Below, piece after piece: positions 1 through 8,396 of a DNA stretch of 64,000 nt; position 1 is the first letter of the stretch, and the number at the start of each line of letters is the position of its first letter. The stretch is from JAHEJJ01 sp965212205 (lineage in GTDB: Bacteria; Bacteroidota; Bacteroidia; Flavobacteriales; Flavobacteriaceae), in NCBI GenBank assembly GCA_965212205.1, contig CBDBUX010000019.1:186001-250000 (forward strand), in the 5' to 3' direction. The position numbers and the translations under genes were made by a program. Under the pieces are notes generated by a model. That model worked only from the letters and a program-made list of their open reading frames with translations, made no database searches and had not been told where the DNA came from.

Positions 1-102
1 CGGACCCTAAACTGTACAATTGGAACTTGTCGGAAATCATAAATAATAGAATTATCAATATATTGAAAAGGCAAAAAAGCTCATAACAGTGTAATACATT
101 AA

Positions 103-559
103 ATCGCCATTGCAAATGCCGGGTATCGCATTATTGTTCCAGATCTGCGAGGGCGAGGCGATTCCTGGAGTCCTTTGGAAGTAGAAAACTACACCCTTGA
201 CAAACTTCAAAAAGAAGTTTTAGATATATTGGATGCTTTGAAAATTGAAAAAGCACATTTAGTTGGACATGATTGGGGAGCAGTTATAGGATGGAATTTG
301 GTTGGCGCAACCTGACACCGAATATCCTATTAGTACTGAACCTCCTGTTCAACCTAAAATGAAAGCTACCTCACTTCCTGTTCTGGGAATCTGGGGAGCA
401 TATGATGGTGCACTTACTGAACAACCGATGTTAGACACCTACAACGTAGTTGATGATTATGCCTATCATCGATTTGAAATTTCAAGTCATTGGCCTATGC
501 TTGATGAGCCTAAAAAATTCAATACTGTTTTAATAGATTTCCTAAAGAAGAATGAATAA
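103..559 (+). pseudogene. Gutted alpha/beta hydrolase (epoxide hydrolase / dehalogenase type)
   Basis: Two parts of one alpha/beta-hydrolase fold lie in different frames. Part one (103-315) has the PDLRGRGDS strand-turn and the nucleophile elbow GHDWGA, with Asp as the predicted nucleophile as in epoxide hydrolases and haloalkane dehalogenases, then stops at TGA 313. Part two (about 302-559) has the acid strand GIWGAYDGAL and the histidine region SSHWPMLDEP. The cap domain of roughly 100 residues that normally lies between them is missing, and the 5' end has no start (in-frame stop at 100-102). This reads as an internal deletion with a frameshift, so the product should be inactive. The family assignment is firm; the original substrate is unknown. 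Confidence 0.8.
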
Positions 560-719
560 CTTTGGCTAACAGCATGTTTAGCTTATGCCTCCTTCCTTAC
601 CCAAAATTTGATTACCTTTCTATTAAATTAATTTACGTGTATGCTGGCGTTGAATATTATCGGCACAGGACATACATCAGACCGTTATAGCACATTTAAA
701 TAACCAAAACCAATATATT

Positions 720-1241
720 ATGAAACCAAAATTGACATTAATTTTTGCCCTAACATTCTTATTTGCATTAAATGGATGTAAGGAGAAACAAGAAGAAACT
801 GTTGCCCAAGAAGAAGTAAAAATAGACCTTGTTAATGATGAGTTTCCTGAGGCTGAGGCAGAAGTAATGGCATTAATGGATGAACTTAAGCAAACTATTA
901 ACGATGGTGATATTGACAAATTGATATCTTTTCACGCATATGGGCCAAAATTTACCGAATTTAAGGCCGGTGAAAAAAGAGTGGGAAGTAAAGAGAACGA
1001 GGAGCACGAACGAGGTGTTTTTGGAAATGTTACCGAAGTTTTGAAATTTAATTATGATGACCTCAAAATTGCAGTATATGGCGATGTGGCCAACGTTACC
1101 TTTCACTCAGATTTTCACATGAAATTTGGAGAAGACGAAGCAATTGTAAACGATCAGATTACACTCCTTCTGGTAAAAACAGATGCTGGATGGAAATGCG
1201 TACATGAACATCATTCGCCTCTTATTAAGGAGGAAGGATAA
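720..1241 (+). CDS. NTF2/SnoaL-like (DUF4440-type) lipoprotein
   Basis: A 173-residue lipoprotein. The signal peptide ends in the lipobox LNGC with Cys20, followed by an acidic Glu-rich linker (to about residue 45). Residues about 48-165 look like an NTF2-like cone: a helical start (MALMDELKQTINDGDID), then alternating strands ending in LLLVKTDAGWKCVHEHHS, the usual DUF4440/SnoaL_3 ending. No enzymatic activity can be assigned; such domains are small-ligand binders or isomerase-like. It stands alone, with about 160 bp to the broken hydrolase upstream and decayed sequence downstream. It is one of eight proteins of this fold in the window. Location is inferred to be inner- or outer-membrane anchored. 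Confidence 0.75.
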   Translation: MKPKLTLIFALTFLFALNGCKEKQEETVAQEEVKIDLVNDEFPEAEAEVMALMDELKQTINDGDIDKLISFHAYGPKFTEFKAGEKRVGSKENEEHERGVFGNVTEVLKFNYDDLKIAVYGDVANVTFHSDFHMKFGEDEAIVNDQITLLLVKTDAGWKCVHEHHSPLIKEEG

Positions 1242-1717
1242 AAAGTGCTACAATATCGCCTATAGTCCATTACTTACCAGGGCTTGCGCTATTTCACAAT
1301 CTTTGAGTTTAATTAAACATGCCTGCCGGTCTCCGGCGGGCAAAACCTACGGTAATGGCTGGTAGAATCAGCCAGCGAAAGTGGTTAAAAAGAAGAAGAC
1401 TTCCTTAGTAAGTGTGATTTATTAATTTTTGATTGTTCATTGTTCTTTAACCATCAATAAGCGATTAACCATACAGCCGAGATCCGGGGCGACCTACCCG
1501 TACCGAACGCCAGCCGAAGAGATTCATACCGGCAGGGCGGGAATCATAGCCTGGACCCTTAGGGCCAAAAATCTCCAAAAACACAATTGAATTATATCAC
1601 GCCCGATAAAAACAATTCGAATGATATAAATACTCCTTATACTGGTTGACCGAAATCATAGGAAGCAATCTAATTTCTTTTGAATTTTATAGTCCACAAT
1701 CATGGAATAGAACTCCA
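1242..1717. other. Non-coding stretch with GC-rich hairpin and decayed sequence
   Basis: No credible gene is seen in these 476 bases. They contain a GC-rich hairpin (1321-1341), a T/G/A-rich low-complexity piece at about 1424-1450 that resembles one at 52320-52360, and GC-rich scraps at 1470-1560 that differ from the AT-rich neighbouring intergenic DNA. This may be the remains of deleted genes. Confidence 0.5.
1321..1341. repeat. GC-rich inverted repeat / strong hairpin
   Basis: A nine-base arm GCCTGCCGG and its near-complement CCGGCGGGC are separated by TCT. One position is a G:T wobble, so the RNA form pairs fully. No T-tract follows, so this is not a classic intrinsic terminator. GC-rich palindromes built on GCCTGCC/GGCAGGC occur between genes in many flavobacteria, so a REP-like element is possible. 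Confidence 0.5.
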
Positions 1718-2107
1718 ATGATCAAAGAACATCCTAATATCAGTATTCTAAAGAGGTTCAACCCCGCAAATCTGAATACATTGGCTGAAGTTCTGGCCGA
1801 CGATTTCATTTGGCATTATTATAATCCGGAGCTGCCCGAGTTAGAAGGAGACTATTACGGCCTCTCCGGCTTAACCGACTTTATCAATAAACTGGCGGTG
1901 CGTTCCCATGATTCCTTTAAGGTAAACCCCATATCCATAACTCCCTTGGGAGATGAATTGGTGGTAACCCATGTAAAAGACAAGTTGACTTTAAATGGTC
2001 GGCTAATAGAAGTAGAGGCCGTTGTGGTTTGGCGTATCGTTGACGGGCAGATATTAGAAGCATGGGACATTCCAGCAGTATATACCGCAGAAACATCGAA
2101 CATTTGA
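1718..2107 (+). CDS. SnoaL-like / NTF2-fold protein
   Basis: A cytoplasmic NTF2-fold protein of about 129 residues, starting at ATG 1718 (MIKEHPNISI). A TTG start at 1646 would add 24 poorly conserved-looking residues, so the ATG is preferred. The pattern LNTLAEVLADDFIWHYYNPELPELEGDYYGLSG followed by alternating strands and VVWRIVDGQILEAWDIPAVY is the SnoaL/ketosteroid-isomerase-like polyketide-cyclase layout (helix, Asp-Asp, WHYYNP, final strand with a W-D pair). It lies 39 bp upstream of the flavoprotein at 2147 and may be co-transcribed with it. The substrate is unknown. Confidence 0.75.
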   Translation: MIKEHPNISILKRFNPANLNTLAEVLADDFIWHYYNPELPELEGDYYGLSGLTDFINKLAVRSHDSFKVNPISITPLGDELVVTHVKDKLTLNGRLIEVEAVVVWRIVDGQILEAWDIPAVYTAETSNI

Positions 2108-2146
2108 TCAAAAATCATAAAATGTTCCCCCTTTAATACAAAAGAG

Positions 2147-3982
2147 ATGAAATACAACACCGTTATTATCGGAGGAGGCTTAGCCGGACTAACGGCCGGA
2201 GCCACCCTCTCGAAGTTTGGAAAGAAGGTCCTACTGCTAGAACAACACCACAAACCTGGTGGTTGCGCTACCACCTTTAAGCGTGGAGAATTCATCATTG
2301 AAGTCGGTCTGCATGAGATGAGCGGTATAGTAGAGAATGGTACAATTCCACAGATATTCGAAATGCTCGATGTCGATCAAGAGGTCGAGCTGCTGAAAGT
2401 ACCTGAATTCTATGCTGCCTATTCAGATCGGGGAAAATTCGTCTTGCCACATGGCTATGATGCAGCGTCCAAGGCGCTGATCGAGAAATACCCTGAGGAT
2501 GAAAAAGGCATCAAGCGCTTCATAAAATTGATTGCAGGAATCCGAAAGGAAAGTGTGAGTCAACCGCGTTCAACATTTGTGAAGAAGCTCATTTATCCCT
2601 TGATGCCCCTGCTTTACCCCAACCTTGTGGCCGCATCCAGGCATACGGTAGGATCCTGGTTGGATAAGTACATCAGCAACGAAAATGCCAAAGTGGATCT
2701 GGTAGCACACCTTGCGTATTGGGGTGATGATCCTTATACCTTATCGATGTTCTACTATGGGTTGCCATTCTCCGGATTCATCGAGAATGGTGGTCATTTC
2801 ATAAAAGGGGGTTCTCAACAACTTTCCAATCATCTTGCCTCATATATTGAAAATCAAGGAGGCAGTGTTTTGTTGGGAAAAAAGGTTAATAAGATTGTTA
2901 CTGAGAATGGCAAAGTAACCGGAGTCACTTTCCGTGATAGTTTTAACAATAGCCTGGAACCCGTTACTATTCCATGTGATAATGTGGTCGCCAATTGCGC
3001 CATTCCCTTGGTACCCGCCATGCTCGACGAGCCCTTTGCCAGCTCCCTGAAAGAAAGGATCGATGACAAGACCAATTCTTGCTCGCTATTGTGCCTGTAC
3101 CTTGGTTTCAATAAGGATTTGGAGGAATTCGGTGTGAAGCATTACTCGAATGTCATAGAGGGAGAGGACGTGAAATCCTTGAAGGATGTCAAGCCCAACC
3201 ACCAAGGCGATTGGTCGAAACGTAGGTTTATTTTTGTCGACTATGCCAAGGTCGATTCCCAACTGGCACCACCTGACAAATCAGAAGGAGTGATCTGCAC
3301 GGTAGACTATCTCAAGGATTGGGAGGACTTGAACAAAGCAGACTACAAGACCAAGAAAGAAGAAGTGGCGCAGATACTGCTACAGCGATTGGAGAAGCAG
3401 TTTCCTGGAATCAGAGATAGCATCGAGTACTACGAGGTCTCTACATCAAAAACAATTCAACGATATACCTCGAATCCCAGCGGATCGGTCTACGGTTATG
3501 CCCAGACCAAAGAGCAAAACGGAAACAAGCGATTCAGAAACAATTTCTTGATTCCCAATTTGTATTTCGCATCGGCTTGGGCCTTTCCAGGTGGAGGATT
3601 CGAAGGAAGCATCACAGGTGGATTCCTGGCTGCCTTACAAATGAATCGAGATAAAATATGGTCGGAGTGCGATGAAGCCAGGTATGTTGATGAGCGAATG
3701 ATACCCCTCCGGGCGCGCAAAAAAATAGATGACAAGACGCTCGAACTGAGCTTCGAAAAACCGTCCGGATTTCAGCACCAAAAAGGACAGTACACCGTTT
3801 TGAAACTCATAAATCCGAAAGAAACAGAGCTCGACTTACCCTATAGATGGCTTCCTGTTATTTCTAATGGTAAGGAAGATAGCCTAGAGTTTCAAATTGA
3901 TTTGGACGACAGCAGCTTTTCGAAAAGTTGCGAGCGTATCGATATCGGTGATGAGGCTATATTATTTGGACCCATGGGTTAG
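2147..3982 (+). CDS. Phytoene-desaturase / retinol-saturase-like FAD oxidoreductase with truncated FNR-like tail
   Basis: A 611-residue flavoprotein. Residues 5-35 form the dinucleotide-binding Rossmann start (IIGGGLAGLTAGA ... LLLEQ), followed by the PGGCATTF motif of the CrtI / retinol-saturase family, and the family's C-terminal FAD segment (ASAWAFPGGGFEGSITGG) at about 480-500. That accounts for about 500 residues. Residues about 515-611 resemble the FAD-binding beta barrel of ferredoxin-NADP reductases (PSGFQHQKGQYTVLKL ... IGDEAILFGPMG). The protein stops exactly at GPMG, where an NAD-binding domain would normally follow, and no NAD domain is seen downstream. The likely role is redox chemistry on an isoprenoid or lipid; the substrate is not predictable. 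Upstream partner: the SnoaL-like gene at 1718. Confidence 0.8.
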   Translation: MKYNTVIIGGGLAGLTAGATLSKFGKKVLLLEQHHKPGGCATTFKRGEFIIEVGLHEMSGIVENGTIPQIFEMLDVDQEVELLKVPEFYAAYSDRGKFVLPHGYDAASKALIEKYPEDEKGIKRFIKLIAGIRKESVSQPRSTFVKKLIYPLMPLLYPNLVAASRHTVGSWLDKYISNENAKVDLVAHLAYWGDDPYTLSMFYYGLPFSGFIENGGHFIKGGSQQLSNHLASYIENQGGSVLLGKKVNKIVTENGKVTGVTFRDSFNNSLEPVTIPCDNVVANCAIPLVPAMLDEPFASSLKERIDDKTNSCSLLCLYLGFNKDLEEFGVKHYSNVIEGEDVKSLKDVKPNHQGDWSKRRFIFVDYAKVDSQLAPPDKSEGVICTVDYLKDWEDLNKADYKTKKEEVAQILLQRLEKQFPGIRDSIEYYEVSTSKTIQRYTSNPSGSVYGYAQTKEQNGNKRFRNNFLIPNLYFASAWAFPGGGFEGSITGGFLAALQMNRDKIWSECDEARYVDERMIPLRARKKIDDKTLELSFEKPSGFQHQKGQYTVLKLINPKETELDLPYRWLPVISNGKEDSLEFQIDLDDSSFSKSCERIDIGDEAILFGPMG

Positions 3983-4102
3983 TTCAGAATAAATAATAAA
4001 CAGAACATTGGTCATTGGTTCGTATGAATCATCTCGAAGCTTATAGGCATGGTTATTAATTACAAGTAATAATCTTCTGCCATAAGTTTTAATACTGTAG
4101 TG

Positions 4103-4862
4103 ATGGACAAAAAACTAAAAATAGTAGCGATCTGCGGAAGCCCGCACAAAGGGAATACTTACAAGATCCTTAGAATTGCTGAAGCAAAGTAATTCTGAAA
4201 TAGATTTCAAGATTCTTATGCTTTCCGAATTAAGCCTTAAGGATTGCCTTGGCTGTTATTCATGCATCAATACCGGAGAAGAAAACTGTCCGCTTAAAGA
4301 TGATCGCGACATGATCATCGAAGAAATGATATCTGCCGATGGGACCATATTCGCATCTCCTACTTATGCAAGAACGATCAGTGCCTTAATGAAGAAGTTT
4401 GTAGAGCGAACAAGTTATATTGCGCACAGACCTATTTTCTTTGGGAAATATGCCATGGCGCTTGCCACCTGTGCAGGATTTGGTGCCGATCTCACTTGTA
4501 AATACTTAGTTGAAAATTTTACTCAGACCGGATTCAACTTTGTATCGTCTGTGGAACTTAGGACAGCAACAAAATCTGAAACAGAGGCAGAGTATACTCG
4601 AACAAAGGCATTAAACGTGTATGGAAAACTTATTAGTGCGATTAAATCTCATGAGAAGTTCGAGCCATCATTAGGCCAATTGGTGTATTTCAATATCTTC
4701 AAATCTATTTCAGAATGGAATAAAACGAAAGGATGGGCAGATTACAAGTACTACAAGGACAAGAAAGATTTCTATTATGATATCAAGATCCCCTTTGTGA
4801 AGAACAAAATTGCCAAGTGGATTGCCGGAAGAGAATTTAAAAAGCTCATGGCACATAGGTAA
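4103..4862 (+). pseudogene. Frameshifted flavodoxin-fold NAD(P)H-dependent FMN reductase
   Basis: The N-terminal beta strand and FMN-phosphate loop are encoded from ATG 4103 (KIVAICGSPHKGNTYKIL), but that frame ends at TAA 4190. The rest of the family continues one frame over from about 4173 (LLKQSNSEIDFKILMLSELSL) to 4862, including the CLGCYSCINTGEENCP cysteine segment and FASPTYARTISALMKKFVER, typical of NAD(P)H-dependent flavin reductases. One base gained or lost near 4170-4176 explains this. The downstream part alone (228 aa) lacks the FMN phosphate loop and should not bind cofactor normally. A sequencing error is the main alternative. Confidence 0.8.
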
Positions 4863-4980
4863 TGCTACCTTCCCTAAAACCTGGCATCCTGGCTTGCCTT
4901 AGAGACAGTTCGGGCAGATTTCATACATTTATTAAACAATAAAAGACCCTGAGAATAATTATACAGGATCAATCGGCAAA

Positions 4981-4988
4981 TAACTTTG
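4981..4988 (+). promoter_or_regulatory. Candidate -7 element (TAnnTTTG) for DUF2200 gene
   Basis: TAACTTTG matches the Bacteroidota -7 consensus and ends five bases before the ATG at 4993. Transcription would start at or beside the start codon, giving a leaderless or nearly leaderless mRNA. No clear TTG -33 box is seen at the right distance, so this is tentative. Confidence 0.35.
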
Positions 4989-4992
4989 TATA

Positions 4993-5358
4993 ATGAAAAC
5001 TACACCTGAACACAATGCACGGATTGCAAAAATGAAATTTTCTTCAGTATATCCACATTACATATCCAAGGTGGAGAAAAAAGGGAGAACAAAAGCAGAA
5101 CTTCATCAGGTTATAGAGTGGTTAACAGGATTTGATGAAGATAAATTACAAGATTTAATCACCCAGGAAGTGACCTTTGAAACCTTCTTTCAAAAAGCTG
5201 AATTAAATCCTAACGCTCATCTGATAAAAGGTGTCGTATGCGGATATCGAATAGAGGAGATCGATAATGCACTAACCCGACAATCTCGATACCTGGACAA
5301 GCTGGTCGACGAACTGGCAAGAGGTCGAAAAATGGAAAAGATATTAAGGACAGAATAA
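4993..5358 (+). CDS. DUF2200 family protein
   Basis: A 121-residue soluble protein recognisable as DUF2200: the start HNARIAKMKFSSVYPHYISKVEKKGRT, the centre VIEWLTGFDEDKLQ, then FFQKAELNPNAHLIKGVVCGYRIEEI and a C-terminal helix with MRYLDKLVDELARGR-like residues (here QSRYLDKLVDELARGRKMEK). Full length for the family. The biochemical role is unknown; the fold is probably a compact alpha/beta domain. It is monocistronic, between the frameshifted reductase and the GT39 gene. Confidence 0.85.
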   Translation: MKTTPEHNARIAKMKFSSVYPHYISKVEKKGRTKAELHQVIEWLTGFDEDKLQDLITQEVTFETFFQKAELNPNAHLIKGVVCGYRIEEIDNALTRQSRYLDKLVDELARGRKMEKILRTE

Positions 5359-5471
5359 GACAATAGATGAAAACAATGCCTGTTGTCGCTTTGGATACGT
5401 AACTGGTTCAGCAGGTACCGGGGTTAATACGAAGAAGAATTCCTAAACTGGATTGAAACGCTAACTATTGA

Positions 5472-7085
5472 TTGCTAGTTGTTAATATCTATTTAGTACT
5501 ACATTTAATCGGCACAAAAAATTATAGATTGAAATTAGGCAGATCAGGAATTCATTTTTCAACCGAATGGCAGTTAATAATACTCTTTGCCATTATAAAG
5601 CTTATTATTCACTTTGTCGTTCTATCTAACTTTGAATTGCACAGAGATGCTTATCTCTATTATGCACAAAGTGAACATCTTACATGGGGTTATATATCCG
5701 TGCCGCCATCGATTGCAGTTATCGGAAAACTGGCCACCTCAATTTTTGGAAATACGGTTCTTGGCCTTAGGTTCTTTCCAGCGCTATTTGGAGCGATCAA
5801 TATCATAATCATCGGCTTATTTGTAAAAGAACTAGGTGGTAAAAAAAAGGCCATAATACTCGCTTGTCTTGCTTACCTGTTATCCCCTTCATATCTCCAT
5901 ACGAACTATCTTTTTCAACCCGTTACTTTTAATCATTTCTACTGGCTGCTATCGGGATATCTGATCCTGAGGATGGTCTCGAAAAACAATCCAAAAATCT
6001 GGTTGTGGATCTCTTTAGCCTTTGGATTTGCTTTTTTAAATAAATACTCGATCGTCTTCTTTTATGCGGCCTTCGCTGTGGCTCTTCTGCTTTCTAAACA
6101 CCGTACATTATATCTATCCAGGTATTTCATAATTGGGTTAGTCCTGGGAATTGTTATTATCTCACCAAACTTGCTTTGGCAGTACGAGAATAACTGGCCT
6201 GTTTTACAGCACATGACCGAACTTCGGGAAACTCAACTTATCCATGTTCGATATTCCGATTACATTATAGCCCAGCTATTGATGAATATCCAGGCGCTAT
6301 TTATTTGGGTTTTTGGATTGATCGTATTGTTGTTTTATAAAAAGGAAAGGCAGTACAGACTCTTTGGCTATCTCTATATATTTATCATCCTATTGATAAT
6401 GGCAGGAAGTGGTAAACCTTATTATACGCTAGGTATTTATCCTATCCTATTTGCGTTTGGAGCCTATTTCTTGGAAAAATATATCAAGAAATACTCGGTA
6501 TACGTCTTCAGCTTCCTTGCGATCTCAATGTTCCCGGCCCTGTATGGTTCGCTTTCATTTGATGGCATTCCTTTCATGACCCCTGATAAGATCAAAAACA
6601 AGGCAGGTTTCAGATGGGAAGACGGAATTGATCATGATATTCCCCAGGATATGGCCGATATGACGGGGTGGAAAGAAATCGGGCAGGAGGTACGTAATAT
6701 ATATCTCAAGTTGGGTGATGAGAATCGTGAGAATTGTGAGATTTATTGCTATCACTACGGACAGGCAGGCGCGGTAATGTTCTATGGAAAAGAAATCGGG
6801 ATACCACAACCGATTGCACCAACAGGCAGCTTTGTCTTCTGGGCTCCAGACAGCCTAACCACGGATTATGTTATTTACGTACATTCCGACCTTGGGAATG
6901 ATGTAAAGCCCAATATCCGTCTTCCTCAACTATTCGAGAAGGTGACATTGATAAAAACAATCAACAATCCGTATTTCAGAGAAAACGGCACTAAAATTTA
7001 CTTATGTGAATCACCCAACGAGGAAGCTAAACAGTTCTATAAGAATATGATCAAGGAATTAAAAGAAAAATACCGCAAACCTTAA
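5472..7085 (+). CDS. GT39-like (ArnT/PMT-type) membrane glycosyltransferase
   Basis: A 537-residue polytopic membrane protein of the GT-C fold. After the first membrane segment comes the first-loop acidic motif (ELHRDAYLYYAQSEHLTWGY; E55 and D59), the position of the catalytic Asp/Glu in PMT/ArnT proteins, followed by VPPSIAVIGKL. About ten hydrophobic segments run to residue about 370, then a soluble C-terminal part. Such enzymes move a sugar from a polyprenyl-phosphate donor onto lipid or protein at the periplasmic face. The start is uncertain: TTG 5472 gives the longest frame and TTG 5529 is an alternative. No lipid-A or O-antigen genes are adjacent, so the acceptor is unknown. Confidence 0.8.
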   Translation: MLVVNIYLVLHLIGTKNYRLKLGRSGIHFSTEWQLIILFAIIKLIIHFVVLSNFELHRDAYLYYAQSEHLTWGYISVPPSIAVIGKLATSIFGNTVLGLRFFPALFGAINIIIIGLFVKELGGKKKAIILACLAYLLSPSYLHTNYLFQPVTFNHFYWLLSGYLILRMVSKNNPKIWLWISLAFGFAFLNKYSIVFFYAAFAVALLLSKHRTLYLSRYFIIGLVLGIVIISPNLLWQYENNWPVLQHMTELRETQLIHVRYSDYIIAQLLMNIQALFIWVFGLIVLLFYKKERQYRLFGYLYIFIILLIMAGSGKPYYTLGIYPILFAFGAYFLEKYIKKYSVYVFSFLAISMFPALYGSLSFDGIPFMTPDKIKNKAGFRWEDGIDHDIPQDMADMTGWKEIGQEVRNIYLKLGDENRENCEIYCYHYGQAGAVMFYGKEIGIPQPIAPTGSFVFWAPDSLTTDYVIYVHSDLGNDVKPNIRLPQLFEKVTLIKTINNPYFRENGTKIYLCESPNEEAKQFYKNMIKELKEKYRKP

Positions 7086-7282
7086 ATAAAAAAGGCGGTT
7101 AAGTTCAAGTTCAACGGGCTTGTGCTTTTCTGCTATTGCCGTACCAACAGAAAATCTGGTGATTAATAATGCACCACTTTTCAATTATAAACCCTCTGGC
7201 ATCAACTGAATAAAATATTTTGCCGATATTATACAAGGAGAAATCACTGGTTTGGCAGCCAGGAAATATAAATATCAGACTT

Positions 7283-7825
7283 ATGAAATATCTAAAATAC
7301 ATACTTGGAATTTTGGCCCTCTTGATTATCGGTTTTTTTCTTTTGGGGCAGATCAAATCTGAATTGACGTATGAATACGAAATAATGGTCGACAAGCCCT
7401 TAGCTGAATCCTGGGCCGTAAGCCAGGATGAAGAAAAAATGTCGGACTGGTTAGATGGATTTCAAAAAATTGAACATGTGAGTGGCACTCCAGGTACGGT
7501 AGGTGCTGTATCAGATGTTTATTTTATCTCCGATGGTCAGGAGATGACCATTCGGGAGACCATTACGGAAATCGTGCCAGACGAATCTATCTCGATGTCT
7601 TTTACATCAGACTTTATGGATATGGATTACAAACTCATAATGACACCGGTTGATGGTAAAACAAAAATTAACTCAACTACTACTGCCGCAGGAAATGGGA
7701 TGGTTTCCAAGTCTTTGATTGCCTTGATGGGAAATTCGATTAAAAAACAGGAGGAAACTAATCTCGCTAACCTAAAGAGAACGATTGAGGAAAATTCAAA
7801 AAATTACTTTCCTCCTGAAAACTAG
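7283..7825 (+). CDS. Membrane-anchored SRPBCC (polyketide cyclase-like) protein
   Basis: A 181-residue protein starting at ATG 7283 (MKYLKYILGILALLI). The next upstream ATG at 7220 adds 21 residues before the membrane segment and is less likely. One N-terminal hydrophobic helix (residues about 5-24) precedes an SRPBCC domain: the strand YEYEIMVDKPLAESWAVSQDEEKMSDWLDGF is the usual opening (VDAPPEKVWAVLTDPE ...), and the long last helix (SLIALMGNSIKKQEETNLANLKRTIEE) closes the cavity. The predicted role is binding a hydrophobic ligand at the membrane. It is monocistronic. Confidence 0.75.
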   Translation: MKYLKYILGILALLIIGFFLLGQIKSELTYEYEIMVDKPLAESWAVSQDEEKMSDWLDGFQKIEHVSGTPGTVGAVSDVYFISDGQEMTIRETITEIVPDESISMSFTSDFMDMDYKLIMTPVDGKTKINSTTTAAGNGMVSKSLIALMGNSIKKQEETNLANLKRTIEENSKNYFPPEN

Positions 7826-7925
7826 TTAAGCCTGTAATTAAAGCCAACAAGATAAAATACATAGTCTGCCGAATAGGGCTCCTACAAGACCCTTGTGCTT
7901 TATACCGATAACCCACAATTAACCA

Positions 7926-8099
7926 ATAATAAAATTCTTTAGAACTATTCGTCAGAATTTGCGCTCTGAGAATAAATACTGCAAAAAGCTGTTTTACGCC
8001 GTTGTTGAAATATTGCTGGTGGTGATTGGTATTTTGGCAGCGCTTCAGATCAATAACTGGAATGAAAATGGAGAAAAACGCACGATTTACGCATTTTAA
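7926..8099 (+). pseudogene. DUF6090-family membrane protein remnant
   Basis: The 5' end of a DUF6090-type protein is preserved: KFFRTIRQNLRSENKYCKK, then the membrane helix VEILLVVIGILAALQINNWNE, the family hallmark. The usual ATG-ATA-AAA start now reads ATA-ATA-AAA, so the initiator is lost, and TAA at 8097 ends the frame after about 57 codons, where the family should continue for about 200 residues. The next 300 bases to 8396 contain no open frame and look like the decayed remainder (an out-of-frame SLLKDANYIIAS follows the stop). Confidence 0.8.
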
Positions 8100-8396
8100 A
8101 GTTTACTCAAAGATGCAAATTACATTATTGCATCTATTCATGGACGATAGTAGTTGGACTAAAAAATCTATAAGAACTAGGTTGAACTAATATCAGATCA
8201 GGATAAATAAATGGGCGTTACCACAGCAATAATTCAGCAGGCTCTGGTGTATAGCTAAAGAAGAAATTCTACATTTAATTCTTAACAAACAAAAAAATAA
8301 TCCATTATATTCACGACCACAACTGAGACAGAGCTACCGCTCGCTAAAAACAAAAAACCAACCAAGGGGCTTAAATCCCTAATCAAACCATAAATA

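Noticed and set aside
1183..1365. 60-codon open frame after the first lipoprotein gene
   Set aside because: It overlaps the lipoprotein gene in another phase and runs through the GC-rich hairpin; no protein-like pattern.
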